From: Nonomuraea typhae
GTDB taxonomy: Bacteria; Actinomycetota; Actinomycetes; Streptosporangiales; Streptosporangiaceae
Assembly: GCF_009760925.1 (NCBI RefSeq)
Contig: NZ_VRLV01000001.1
Coordinates: 372,001 to 436,000, forward strand
DNA: 64,000 bases
Reading direction: 5' to 3'
The notes under the pieces are model-generated. The model saw nothing but the letters and a program-made list of their open reading frames with translations, had not been told where the DNA came from and did not search any database. Shown piece after piece: positions 24,681 to 34,580 of this stretch (within the stretch, counting starts at the first letter, position 1; every line of letters starts with the position of its first letter). A program made the position numbers and the translations under genes.

Positions 24681-25547
24681 CTATGGCTCCCGAGTCAGGA
24701 TCATCACCGGCCGGGTGGCGGCCTTCACGATCTTGATCGAAGTGTCGCCCAGAAAGACCCTCCGCAACGGACCGGAACTACTGGACGCGCAGACGATGAA
24801 CTCGCCCGGCCGCCACGAGGTGGTGCGCAGGGCCTGGGCCACGCTCCGGCCCTCCAGGACCTCGACCTCCACCTCCACGCGGCGGCGCTGGCCCCGGGCG
24901 GCCGCCTTGAGGTCGGCGGCGGCGTGGTCGCGCAGCCGTTCGATCATGTCCAGCTCGATCTGGGCCTTCCTGCCGGTGCTGAGCACCAGCGTGACCAGCC
25001 GCAGCGGCACGTCCAGGAGGGCCGCCGCCCTGGCCGCCTCGCCGACCGCGTGGTCGCAGCCGGGGCCGCGCCGGTAGGCGACGGTGAGGCGTTCGAACTC
25101 CGGCGGCGGCTCCTCCGCCCAGCCCTTGGGGGCCAGCAGCACCGGCACCGAGGAGGCGTGCAGGAGCTGGTCGGCGGTGCTGCCCAGCGAGATGCGGCCC
25201 TTGGAGCCGGAGGGGGCAGAGCCGATCACCACCACGTCCGCCTCGCGCTTGCGGGCCAGCTCGACCAGGCCGCGCCCGCTGCCCTTGTGGCTGTGGACCA
25301 CGTACTCGGCCGACTCTCCGGCCAGCTCGCGGGCCTGCTCCAGCGTGCTCTCAGCCTGCTCGCGCAGATAGGCGCGCCAGGCGCTCTCGTCGGCCTTGGC
25401 CGGGCCCGGGGTGTGCCAGGTGGGCGGCTGGACGGTGGCCACCGTCAGCCGGGCTCCGGCCTGCCGGGCCAGCAGGACGGCCAGCGCCAGGCCGTCGCGC
25501 CCCCGGGGCTCGGCGATGAAGCCGGTCAGCACGTTCTCGATCTTCAC
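24681..25547 (-). CDS. Tandem-domain universal stress protein
   Basis: A 288-residue protein of two UspA domains (about 1-140 and 150-288). The first keeps an ATP-loop-like VVIGSAPSGSKGRISLGSTADQLL. The second has FIVCASSSSGPLRRVFLGDTSIKI, where the glycine-rich loop is poorer, so nucleotide binding there is doubtful. Two-domain Usp proteins are common in actinobacterial hypoxia regulons. The GTG start overlaps the transporter stop by 4 bp and has GGAGG upstream. As last gene of the arginine deiminase operon it likely serves in survival under low oxygen or energy stress. Confidence 0.86.
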   Translation of the reverse strand: MKIENVLTGFIAEPRGRDGLALAVLLARQAGARLTVATVQPPTWHTPGPAKADESAWRAYLREQAESTLEQARELAGESAEYVVHSHKGSGRGLVELARKREADVVVIGSAPSGSKGRISLGSTADQLLHASSVPVLLAPKGWAEEPPPEFERLTVAYRRGPGCDHAVGEAARAAALLDVPLRLVTLVLSTGRKAQIELDMIERLRDHAAADLKAAARGQRRRVEVEVEVLEGRSVAQALRTTSWRPGEFIVCASSSSGPLRRVFLGDTSIKIVKAATRPVMILTREP

Positions 25548-26965
25548 TGGGGCGCCTCCGAGTTGAGCCGGGAATGGCGGTAGCCGTACAGGAAATAGCA
25601 GGCGAAGCCGAGGATCATCCACAGCAGGAAGGCCACCCAGGTGACCCCGGCCAGGCCCGCCATGACCAGCACGCACATGATCACGCCGAGGACCGGAGTG
25701 ACCGGGAAGAGCGGGGTCCTGAAGTTGCGGGGGAGGTCGGGACGGGTGTAGCGGAGCACGATCACGCCGACGTTGACCAGCGCGAAGGCGAACAGCGTGC
25801 CGATGCTGGTGGCCTCGGCGAGCTGGCCCAGCGGGACCAGCCCGGCCAGCACGGCGATGAACAGCGCCACGATCAGGGTGTTGGCCACCGGGACCTGCTT
25901 GCGCGGGTTGACCTTCTGGAACACCTTCGGGATCAGCCCGTCGCGCGACATCGCGAACAGGATGCGGGTCTGGCCGTACATGACCGTGAGCACGACGCTG
26001 GCGATGGCGATGACGGCGCCGAAGGAGACGATGAGGCCGGGCCAGGTGGCGCCGGTGGCCTGGTCCACGATGAGCGCGAGGCTGGCCTCGGTGGAGTCCG
26101 GGTCGAACTCGGTCCACGGCATGGCGCCGACGGCGGCCACGGCCACCAGCACGTAGATGACGGTGACGATGAGCAGGGAGAAGACGATGGCCAGCGGCAG
26201 GTCGCGCCGGGGGTTCTTGGCCTCCTCTCCGGCGGTGGAGGCGGCGTCGAAGCCGATGTAGGAGAAGAAGACCTGGGAGGCGGCGGCGGTGACGCCCGCG
26301 GCGCCCAGCGGGGCGAAGGGGGCGAAGTTCTTCGTCTGGAACGCGGTGAACGCCACGATGCAGAAGAACGCCAGCACCGCGACCTTGATGAGCACGAAGA
26401 CGACGTTGGCCTTGGCCGACTCCGAGGCGCCGCCGAGCAGCAGCCACGTGCACAGCGCCACGATGAGGATCGCGGTGACGTTGACGACGCCGCCCTTGTC
26501 GCCGGGGGAGTGGGTGATGGCGGCCGGCAGTTGCCAGCCGAACAGGCCCTGGAAGAACGTGTTGAGGTATTCGCCCCAGCCGACGGCCACCGCCGCCACC
26601 GACACCGCGTACTCCAGCATGAGGCACCACCCGCACACCCAGGCCACGATCTCGCCGAGGGTGGCGTAGGCGTAGGAGTAGGACGAGCCGGAGACCGGGA
26701 TGGTCCCGGCCAGCTCGGCGTAGCTCAGCGCGGAGAACAGCGCGGTGACGGCGGCCACCACGAACGCCAGCACGACCGCGGGGCCCGCCTTGGGCACGGC
26801 CTGGCCGAGGATGACGAAGATGCCGGTGCCGAGCGTGGCGCCGACGCTGAACAGGGTCAGCTGCCACAGGCCCATCGTGCGCCTGAGCTCGCCGCCCTCG
26901 CCCTGCCCGGCCTCCGAGACGATCTCGTCGGTCGGCTTGATGCGGAACAACTGCTGAAGTGCCAC
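25544..26965 (-). CDS. APC-superfamily cationic amino acid transporter
   Basis: A 473-residue membrane protein with about 12 hydrophobic segments. VGATLGTGIFVILG near residue 45 is the substrate-binding TM1 loop of the APC superfamily, and FDAASTAGEEAKNPRRDLP is the conserved cytoplasmic loop of the CAT (cationic amino acid) branch. It probably imports arginine or a related amino acid. It lies 21 bp after arcC and overlaps the stress protein gene. The operon carries a second, unrelated antiporter upstream, so the two may divide uptake and exchange. Confidence 0.85.
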   Translation of the reverse strand: MALQQLFRIKPTDEIVSEAGQGEGGELRRTMGLWQLTLFSVGATLGTGIFVILGQAVPKAGPAVVLAFVVAAVTALFSALSYAELAGTIPVSGSSYSYAYATLGEIVAWVCGWCLMLEYAVSVAAVAVGWGEYLNTFFQGLFGWQLPAAITHSPGDKGGVVNVTAILIVALCTWLLLGGASESAKANVVFVLIKVAVLAFFCIVAFTAFQTKNFAPFAPLGAAGVTAAASQVFFSYIGFDAASTAGEEAKNPRRDLPLAIVFSLLIVTVIYVLVAVAAVGAMPWTEFDPDSTEASLALIVDQATGATWPGLIVSFGAVIAIASVVLTVMYGQTRILFAMSRDGLIPKVFQKVNPRKQVPVANTLIVALFIAVLAGLVPLGQLAEATSIGTLFAFALVNVGVIVLRYTRPDLPRNFRTPLFPVTPVLGVIMCVLVMAGLAGVTWVAFLLWMILGFACYFLYGYRHSRLNSEAPQ

Positions 26966-26986
26966 CGGAACCTCCCCTGGAACGGA

Positions 26987-27922
26987 CTAGAGCGTGCTCG
27001 TGAGGGGCCAGGTGGCGTTCGGCGTGACGATCGTCCCCGCCTCGCCCTTGAGGATCTCGACCGCCTGGTCGAGCTTGCCGATCGCGGCCATGTCACCGGT
27101 GGTCTCCACGAACCGGCACACCGCCTCCACCTTCGGCCCCATCGAGCCGGCCGGGAAGTCGATGGAGCGCAGCTCGTGCGGCGTGGTGTGGCCGATCTCG
27201 CTCTCCTGCGGGGTGCCGAAGTCCTTCATGACCCGCGGCACGTCGGTGAGGATGAGGAACGCGTCGCACTCCAGCGCCTCGGCCAGCATGGACGCGGTCA
27301 GGTCCTTGTCGATGACGGCCTCGACGCCGGTCAGGCGGCCCTGGGCGTCGCGGATGACCGGGATGCCGCCGCCGCCGGCGCAGACCACGACGACGCCGTC
27401 GCGCACGGCCTTGCGGATCAGCCGGGTCTCCACCACGCGCTGCGGCGTGGGGGAGGGCACCACGCGGCGCCAGTACCGGCCGTCCTGCCTGACGGTCCAG
27501 CCGTTCTCCCCGGCCAGTTTCTCCGCCTCGGCCTGCTCGTAGACCTGGCCGACGAACTTGGTCGGGTTGGAGAAGGCCGGGTCGACCGCCGAGACCAGGG
27601 TCTGGGTGACCAGGGCCATGACCTGGCGGCCGGGCAGCGCGTTCTGCAGGGCCTGCAGCATCCAGTAGCCGATCATGCCCTGCGTCTCGGCGCCGAGCGT
27701 GTCGAAGGGGTACGGCCGGCTCAGGTTGGGGTCGCCGGCGCTCTCCAGGGCCAGGACGCCGACCTGCGGGCCGTTCCCGTGGGTGATGATCAGCTCGTGC
27801 TCCTCCGCCAGCCTGGCCAGCGTCTTGACCGCGATGGCGACGTTGGCGATCTGGAGGTCGGCATCCGGTTTGTCGCCGCGTTTGAGCAGCGCGTTGCCCC
27901 CTAGGGCGACGATGACACGCAT
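26987..27922 (-). CDS. arcC: Carbamate kinase
   Basis: A 311-residue enzyme that makes ATP and carbamate from carbamoyl phosphate and ADP, the energy-yielding last step of the arginine deiminase pathway. It begins MRVIVALGGNALLKRGD, the amino acid kinase opening. THGNGPQVGVLALE, VCAGGGGIPV and IDKDLTASMLAE are the family's active-site blocks, and the length is normal. It is 5 bp after arcB and 21 bp before the transporter gene, all on one transcript. Confidence 0.95.
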   Translation of the reverse strand: MRVIVALGGNALLKRGDKPDADLQIANVAIAVKTLARLAEEHELIITHGNGPQVGVLALESAGDPNLSRPYPFDTLGAETQGMIGYWMLQALQNALPGRQVMALVTQTLVSAVDPAFSNPTKFVGQVYEQAEAEKLAGENGWTVRQDGRYWRRVVPSPTPQRVVETRLIRKAVRDGVVVVCAGGGGIPVIRDAQGRLTGVEAVIDKDLTASMLAEALECDAFLILTDVPRVMKDFGTPQESEIGHTTPHELRSIDFPAGSMGPKVEAVCRFVETTGDMAAIGKLDQAVEILKGEAGTIVTPNATWPLTSTL

Positions 27923-27927
27923 GCTCG

Positions 27928-28932
27928 TCAGTCCCCCAGCGTGGCGACCATGATGGCCTTGATCGTGTGCAGGCGGTTCTCGGCCTCGTCGAAGACGATC
28001 GAGCGCGGTGACTCGAAGACGCTCTCGGTCACCTCCAGGGCGTCCAGGCCGGTCTTCTCGTAGAGGTCCTCGCCGACCGTGGTCTCGCGGTTGTGGAAGG
28101 CCGGCAGGCAGTGCATGAACTTCACCTTCGGGTTGCCGGTCGCCTTCACCACCTTGTCGTTGACCTGGTAGGGCTTGAGCAGTTTGATCCGCTCGGCCCA
28201 GACCTCCTTGGGCTCGCCCATCGACACCCACACGTCGGTGTAGAGGTAGTCGACGCCCTTGACGCCCTTGGCCACGTCGTCGGTGACGGTGATCGTGGCG
28301 CCGGTCTGCTTGGCCAGGTCCTTGGCCGGCTTGACGACCATCTTGGCGTCCGGCTGCAGCGACTTGGGCGCGACCAGGCGCACGTCCATGCCGAACATGG
28401 CGCCGGTCACCAGCAGGGAGTTGCCCATGTTGTTGCGGGCGTCGCCGAGGTAGGCGAAGGAGATGTCGTGCAGCGGCTTGTCGCTGTGCTCCTTCATGGT
28501 GAGCATGTCGGCGAGCATCTGCGTGGGGTGCCATTCGTCGGTCAGGCCGTTCCACACCGGGACGCCGGAGTAGGCGGCCAGCTCCTCGACGTTGGCCTGG
28601 GCGCTGCCCCGGTACTCGATGCCGTCGAACATCCGGCCGAGCACCCGGGCGGTGTCCTTCACCGACTCCTTGTGGCCCATCTGGGAGCCGGACGGGTCGA
28701 GGTAGGTGACGTGGGCGCCCTGGTCGTGGGCGGCCACCTCGAACGCGCACCGGGTGCGGGTCGAGGTCTTCTCGAAGATCAGGGCGATGTTCTTGCCCCG
28801 GAGCCGCTGCTGCTCGATCCCGGCGTACTTGGCCGCCTTCAGATCGGCCGACAGCTTCAGCAGGAACGCGAACTCCTCAGGAGTGAAGTCCAGCTCCTTG
28901 AGAAAGCTGCGCCCACGCAGGTTGAATGCCAT
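27928..28932 (-). CDS. arcB: Ornithine carbamoyltransferase, catabolic
   Basis: A 334-residue transcarbamylase that converts citrulline and phosphate to ornithine and carbamoyl phosphate in this context. The carbamoyl-phosphate motif [13 protein letters not shown], the WHPTQMLAD block and MHCLPAFHN (catalytic Cys of HCLP) are all present. Length and the [20 protein letters not shown] stretch match catabolic ArcB. It lies between arcA and arcC with gaps of 9 and 5 bp, which supports a catabolic rather than biosynthetic role. Confidence 0.95.
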   Translation of the reverse strand: MAFNLRGRSFLKELDFTPEEFAFLLKLSADLKAAKYAGIEQQRLRGKNIALIFEKTSTRTRCAFEVAAHDQGAHVTYLDPSGSQMGHKESVKDTARVLGRMFDGIEYRGSAQANVEELAAYSGVPVWNGLTDEWHPTQMLADMLTMKEHSDKPLHDISFAYLGDARNNMGNSLLVTGAMFGMDVRLVAPKSLQPDAKMVVKPAKDLAKQTGATITVTDDVAKGVKGVDYLYTDVWVSMGEPKEVWAERIKLLKPYQVNDKVVKATGNPKVKFMHCLPAFHNRETTVGEDLYEKTGLDALEVTESVFESPRSIVFDEAENRLHTIKAIMVATLGD

Positions 28933-28941
28933 GAAATCCCC

Positions 28942-30186
28942 TCAGATGCCGTCGCGTTCCAGCGGGCAGCTCATGCAGCGCGGCCCGCCACGCCCGCGGC
29001 CGAGCTCGCTGCCCCTGATGGTGATCACCTCGATGCCCTGCGCGCGCAGGTAGTTGTTGGTGGTGGTGTTGCGCTCGTAGGCGACGACCACGCCGGGCTC
29101 GATGGCCAGCACGTTGCAGCCGTCGTCCCACTGCTCCCGCTCGGCGGCGTAGACGTCCTGCCGGGCGGTGAGGATCTTGATGTCATCCAGGTCCAGGGCC
29201 CTGGCGATCGCCTTGTGCATGTCCTCCGGCGGGTGGTCGGTGACCTTGAGCTCCTTCTCGTTGTCGCCGGGCTCGATCGTGTAGGAGGGCAGCATGCCGA
29301 GGCCGGCGTACTTGGTGAACACGCCCACGTCCACGTTGGTCATGACGGTGTCGAGGTGCATGAAGGCGCGGGCCTTCGGCATGTTGAGCGCGACGATCTT
29401 CCTGGCGCCGCCGTGCTTGAAGAGGTTGCGCGCGAGCATCTCGACCGCCTGCGGCTGGGTGCGCTCGCTCATGCCGATGAGTACGGCGCCGCGGCCGATG
29501 ACCAGCACGTCGCCGCCCTCCATCGTGGCGGGGGCGACCGGGGTGCCGGGCATCCAGACGTTGAAGCCGCCCGCGTCGGGCCGGCCGAAGCCGGAGGCGA
29601 AGGTCGGGTGGTACTTGTAGACGGCCTCGAGGTTGACGGTCTCGGCCTGGCGGGCCTTCTTCTTCATCGCGTTGATGGAGACGCCGTTGTAGATCCAGCA
29701 CGAGGTGTCGCGGGTGAACAGGTGGTTGGGCAGCGGCGGCAGGATGAAGTCGGCGTCGTCGAGGACGTGGTAGGCGACGCTCTTGGGATCGACGCCGCGC
29801 TCCAGCATCTCGGCCTTGGTGATGCCGCCGGTCAGGAACTGCTGGAGCTCGCGCGAGGGCATGGCGTCCAGGGCGTTGCGGACGGCGTCGGTGGCCAGCG
29901 GGCCGATCCAGCGTTCGTCGACCACGTGCTCCAGGACGTGCTTGCGCGCCTCGGGGATGTCGAGGGTCTCGCGCAGGAGGTCGGCCAGCATGTAGACCTT
30001 GATGCCGCGGTCGCGCAGCACCTGCTGCCACTCCTCGTGCTCCTCTACGGCCCGCTGGACCCACAGGACGTCGTCGAACAGGAACTCGTCCTTGTTGGTG
30101 GGTGTCAGGCGCTTGAGCGCCAGCTCGGGCTTGTGCAGGAGTACCTGGTGGAGCCTGCCGACTTCGGAATCCACATGAAACGTCAT
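28942..30186 (-). CDS. arcA: Arginine deiminase
   Basis: A 414-residue enzyme hydrolysing arginine to citrulline and ammonia. [15 protein letters not shown] opens the sequence. [13 protein letters not shown] and the ending [13 protein letters not shown] provide the guanidinium-binding Asp and the catalytic Cys. [11 protein letters not shown] and [10 protein letters not shown] carry other active-site residues. GAGGGG precedes the ATG. It sits 15 bp after the antiporter gene and feeds arcB and arcC. The pathway yields ATP without respiration and raises pH. Confidence 0.96.
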   Translation of the reverse strand: MTFHVDSEVGRLHQVLLHKPELALKRLTPTNKDEFLFDDVLWVQRAVEEHEEWQQVLRDRGIKVYMLADLLRETLDIPEARKHVLEHVVDERWIGPLATDAVRNALDAMPSRELQQFLTGGITKAEMLERGVDPKSVAYHVLDDADFILPPLPNHLFTRDTSCWIYNGVSINAMKKKARQAETVNLEAVYKYHPTFASGFGRPDAGGFNVWMPGTPVAPATMEGGDVLVIGRGAVLIGMSERTQPQAVEMLARNLFKHGGARKIVALNMPKARAFMHLDTVMTNVDVGVFTKYAGLGMLPSYTIEPGDNEKELKVTDHPPEDMHKAIARALDLDDIKILTARQDVYAAEREQWDDGCNVLAIEPGVVVAYERNTTTNNYLRAQGIEVITIRGSELGRGRGGPRCMSCPLERDGI

Positions 30187-30201
30187 TTTTGGTGTATCCC
30201 C

Positions 30202-31587
30202 TCAGAAGCGCGGGCCGTACTCGCCGCGCTTGGACTTGACCCAGATGTAGACGGGAACGCCGACCAGGAGCATGAGCGTCCCGCCGAGAACCGCCTGCGC
30301 ACCCGAGCCGTAGGCCATCCAGAAGGCGAACAGCAGGGCGACCGCGGCGATGACCGAGTCGCGGGCCAGGCGGCGCCCTTCGACCGCGCGGGCGCCGGTG
30401 GCCAGCCAGAAGATCTGGGCGGCGGCGGAGAAGAAGTACGGGATGACCGTGGTGAAGGAGGCCAGCAGCACGATCGTGTTGAAGGCGTTCTCCGAGGTGT
30501 AGCCGATCAGCAGCATCGCCGAGGTCAGGACGGTGCCGGCGAGGATGCCGTTGGCGGGCACGCCCCGGCGCGAGACCCGGCCGAAGAGCGGCGGGAACAT
30601 GCCGTCCCTGGCGGCCGCCAGCGGCATCTCGGCCACCAGCATGGTCCAGCCGTTCAGGGCGCCGATCCCGGAGATGATCGCGCAGACAGCCATGAGGATG
30701 CCGCCCATCGAGCCGCCGAACATGTTGTTGAGCGCGTCGGCGAAGGGCGCGGTGGAGCCGACCAGCGCGGCGTGCGGGACGGTGCCCATGACCGCGACCG
30801 TGCTCAGCATGTAGAGCACGGCGCAGGCCAGCACGCCGATGACGCTGGCGCGGCCGATGTTGCGCTCGGGGTCCCTGATCTTCTCGGCGGCGATGGAGAC
30901 GCTCTCCACGCCCGAGTAGATGAACAGGGCGACCGCCCCGGCCATCGAGATCGCGCCCACCCAGTTGCCGTCGGTGGCGTTGAACGGCCCGAAGTTGCCG
31001 GCCTGGACGAAGAAGAGCCCCACGACGCCCACGAACATCAGCGGCGCGAACTTCAGGATCGTGGTGACGAGCTGGAAGGCGGCCATGTTGCGCGCGCCCA
31101 TGAGGTTGACCAGGGCCGGGATCCAGATGCCGACCAGGCCGACGAGCACGGCGGCCAGGGTGCCGGTCCAGTCGAGCCCGAAGACCTGCTGGGCGAAGTA
31201 CTGCACGTAACCCACCCAGGCGACCGCGATGGCCGCGTTGCCGATCCACGCGGTCAGCCAGAACGACCAGGCGTTCCAGAATCCGGCGAACTCGCCGAAG
31301 GCGTCGCGGGCGTAGGCGTATGGCCCGCCGCCCGCCGGGATGCGCTCGCCCAGCTTGCCGAAGACGACCGCCATGGCGATGGCGCCGAGCGTGACCACGC
31401 CCATGGCGACGATGCTGACGGTCCCGAAGGCCGCCAGGGATGCGGGGAGCAGAAAGATTCCGGTGCCCACCACGTTGCCGATGATGAGCGCTGTCGCCGA
31501 GCCGAGTCCGAGCCCACCCGCGCCGGGTGTGGTGTGGGTGGGTGTCGCGGTCGTTACCCCGCCGTCAGGCGGTCGTGGTTCCCCCAT
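30202..31587 (-). CDS. APC-family amino acid antiporter, ArcD/AdiC-like role
   Basis: A 461-residue transporter with about 12 membrane spans after a 25-residue polar N terminus. GNVVGTGIFLLPASLA is the TM1 motif, and the pattern (GGPYAYARDAFGEFAGF, ESVSIAAEKIRDPERN) resembles AdiC/PotE-type exchangers. As first gene before arcA it most likely exchanges arginine for ornithine. It is not of the classical ArcD sequence type. A GTG at codon 11 (VTTATPTH) is an alternative start. The 89 bp upstream should hold a promoter unless it is read through from the DUF3040 gene. Confidence 0.85.
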   Translation of the reverse strand: MGEPRPPDGGVTTATPTHTTPGAGGLGLGSATALIIGNVVGTGIFLLPASLAAFGTVSIVAMGVVTLGAIAMAVVFGKLGERIPAGGGPYAYARDAFGEFAGFWNAWSFWLTAWIGNAAIAVAWVGYVQYFAQQVFGLDWTGTLAAVLVGLVGIWIPALVNLMGARNMAAFQLVTTILKFAPLMFVGVVGLFFVQAGNFGPFNATDGNWVGAISMAGAVALFIYSGVESVSIAAEKIRDPERNIGRASVIGVLACAVLYMLSTVAVMGTVPHAALVGSTAPFADALNNMFGGSMGGILMAVCAIISGIGALNGWTMLVAEMPLAAARDGMFPPLFGRVSRRGVPANGILAGTVLTSAMLLIGYTSENAFNTIVLLASFTTVIPYFFSAAAQIFWLATGARAVEGRRLARDSVIAAVALLFAFWMAYGSGAQAVLGGTLMLLVGVPVYIWVKSKRGEYGPRF

Positions 31588-31676
31588 GCGGTGCCCCCCG
31601 GCACATCAGTCCCCGAAAACCGACCTCCGGTGACGTGCCCGGCACTCAGAGTGGCGACACAGGGCTTGCCGGAAAA

Positions 31677-31919
31677 TTACCGGATCACGGCATTGGGCAC
31701 ATCGCCTGCCGTACCGCTGAGCAGCAGGACCACGGTGAAGACGGCCAGGCACACGGCGATCAGCGCCACCGGCCAGGCGTCGAAGGCCCCCGGGATGCGC
31801 TCGGCGGTCACGGTGCCGCGGCCGTGCTCGGAAAGGCCCTTCACCAGCGCCGGGTCCTCGTCCGCGAGCTGACGCGCGATCGCGTCCAGGACGGACTGCT
31901 CGCGTGCGGACAGCGCCAT
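31677..31919 (-). CDS. DUF3040 small membrane protein
   Basis: An 80-residue protein typical of actinobacterial DUF3040. A soluble N terminus (SAREQSVLDAIARQLADEDPALVKGL) is followed by one hydrophobic segment (WPVALIAVCLAVFTVVLLLSG, residues about 49-68). DUF3040 proteins often have two membrane segments, and here only one is clear. Function is unknown. A strong promoter-like sequence and a palindrome overlapping the ribosome binding site precede it. It lies between the gamma-subunit gene and the arginine deiminase operon, all on one strand. Confidence 0.75.
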   Translation of the reverse strand: MALSAREQSVLDAIARQLADEDPALVKGLSEHGRGTVTAERIPGAFDAWPVALIAVCLAVFTVVLLLSGTAGDVPNAVIR

Positions 31920-31925
31920 GATGAA

Positions 31926-31979
31926 CCTCCCCCAAGAGACTTGAGGGAGGTTTTATACCGATTTATCCGAGTTTGCCAA
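31926..31979 (-). promoter_or_regulatory. Promoter and palindrome ahead of the DUF3040 gene
   Basis: On the minus strand TTGGCA (31979-31974) and TATAAA (31957-31952) are 16 bp apart, unusually close to consensus for this GC-rich DNA. Immediately downstream CCTCCCTCAAG (31950-31940) is complementary to CTTGGGGGAGG (31936-31926) with a TCT loop and one G-U pair. The right arm contains the Shine-Dalgarno sequence of the gene. It may be an operator at the start site or an RNA hairpin masking the ribosome site. Confidence 0.55.
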
Positions 31980-31980
31980 A

Positions 31981-32895
31981 TCAGGGCCGGCGCTTGAGCG
32001 CCTCCGCCCCGCCGACGATCTCGGTGATCTCCGTGGTGATCTCCGCCTGGCGGGCCTCGTTGGCCTCCCGGGTGAGCGTCTCGATAAGGTCGCGCGCGTT
32101 GTCGGTGGCCGCCGTCATCGCGGTACGGCGGGCCGCGTGCTCGGCGGCGGCCGAGGACAGCAGCATGAACCAGATCCGCGACCTGACGTACTTCTCCAGC
32201 AGCTCGTCCAGCACCGTCGCGGCGTCCGGGTCGAACTCGTAGGGCGCCATCGGCGCTCCCGCGGCCGCCTCGCCCTCGCCCTCGCCCTCGACCTCCTCCA
32301 CCTCCATCGGCAGGATCCTGATCACCCGCGGCGCCTGCGTGAGCATGGTGACGAACTCGGTGTACACCACGTGCACCTCGCCCACCCCGCCCTCGCGCGT
32401 GGGCGTGTCGAACGCCTCGACGAGCGTCCGCCCGATCTCCGCCGCGGTGGCGTAGCCGGGCTGCCCGCTCATCCCCGCCCACTGCCCGCGCGTCTCCCGC
32501 CCCCGGAAGCGGAACCAGTCGATCCCCTTGCGCCCGACGACGTAGTACTCCGGCTCCTTGCGCTGCTCCTCGAAGAGCGCGTGCAGGGCCTGGCCGTGCT
32601 TGATCACGTTCTGGTTGTATCCCCCCGCGAAGCCCCGGTCGCTGGTGAGCAGGAGCACCGCCACCCGCGAGGCGTCCGGCCGCTCGTTGAGCAGTGCGTG
32701 GTTCATCGGCAGGTGATGGCTGACGAGAGCCGAGACGGCCTTCGAGATCTCGCGTGCGTACGGCTCGGCCGCCGCGGCCCGGTCGCGGGCCCTGCCCACC
32801 CGCGAGGAGGCGATGAGCTCCTGCGCCCGCGTGATTTTCGCGGTCGACTTGACGGATCTGATCCGCTGGCGAATCTGGCGAAGTTGAGCACCCAA
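31981..32895 (-). CDS. Orphan F1 ATP synthase gamma-subunit homologue
   Basis: A 304-residue, full-length gamma homologue. The N-terminal helix (QIRQRIRSVKSTAKITRAQELIASSR), the Rossmann-like centre (VAVLLLTSDRGFAGGYN) and the C-terminal helix (TDNARDLIETLTREANEARQAEIT) that form the rotor coiled coil are all present, so it could assemble with alpha3-beta3. An acidic Glu/Gly run near residues 198-213 (EVEEVEGEGEGE) looks unusual. No other ATP synthase gene adjoins it: the DUF3040 gene lies downstream and the pyr operon is divergent. It is probably a paralogue of the main-operon subunit, with unknown role. Confidence 0.82.
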   Translation of the reverse strand: MGAQLRQIRQRIRSVKSTAKITRAQELIASSRVGRARDRAAAAEPYAREISKAVSALVSHHLPMNHALLNERPDASRVAVLLLTSDRGFAGGYNQNVIKHGQALHALFEEQRKEPEYYVVGRKGIDWFRFRGRETRGQWAGMSGQPGYATAAEIGRTLVEAFDTPTREGGVGEVHVVYTEFVTMLTQAPRVIRILPMEVEEVEGEGEGEAAAGAPMAPYEFDPDAATVLDELLEKYVRSRIWFMLLSSAAAEHAARRTAMTAATDNARDLIETLTREANEARQAEITTEITEIVGGAEALKRRP

Positions 32896-33005
32896 TGTGA
32901 CCCCCTGGTTACATATCGTGCGGGATCAGGCTAACGCCACGCGGGGGCCTCCGCATCGTGGCTGGTAGCGCCTGGTACTGTGTGTCCCGACCGACACCCT
33001 TTTAA

Positions 33006-34504
<1,499 letters not shown>

Positions 34505-34539
34505 GAGAGCGCAGCGAACGAACCAATGGGCACAGCATC

Positions 34540-34575
34540 ATGATGATCGTCGTGCCGACGAAGGAGGCACGATGA
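34540..34575 (+). CDS. Possible 11-codon leader peptide before pyrC
   Basis: A short frame [11 protein letters not shown] whose TGA overlaps the pyrC ATG (ATGA). It has no clear Shine-Dalgarno of its own, but the overlap would allow coupled initiation at pyrC. It spans both arms of the hairpin at 34542-34580. Expression is unproven. Confidence 0.3.
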   Translation: MMIVVPTKEAR

Positions 34576-34580
34576 TCATC
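34542..34580 (+). promoter_or_regulatory. Hairpin enclosing the pyrC start
   Basis: GATGATCGTCGTGCC (34542-34556) is complementary to GGCACGATGATCATC (34566-34580) apart from one position. The 9-base loop GACGAAGGA begins the Shine-Dalgarno AAGGAGG, and the pyrC ATG (34572) is inside the right arm. Folded RNA would limit initiation at pyrC. Confidence 0.5.

Noticed and set aside
31600..31617. A DevR/DosR-like box (GGGACT-type half site) upstream of the antiporter gene
   Set aside because: Only one half matches well and it lies 13-30 bp from the start codon, too close for a typical upstream activator site. The hypoxia link of the operon therefore rests on gene content alone.
28093..31872. A 1259-codon open frame on the plus strand across the arginine deiminase genes
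   Set aside because: It is antisense to four well-supported genes; high third-position G/C removes stop codons on the opposite strand. The translation is Gly/Val/Asp/His-rich without any domain.
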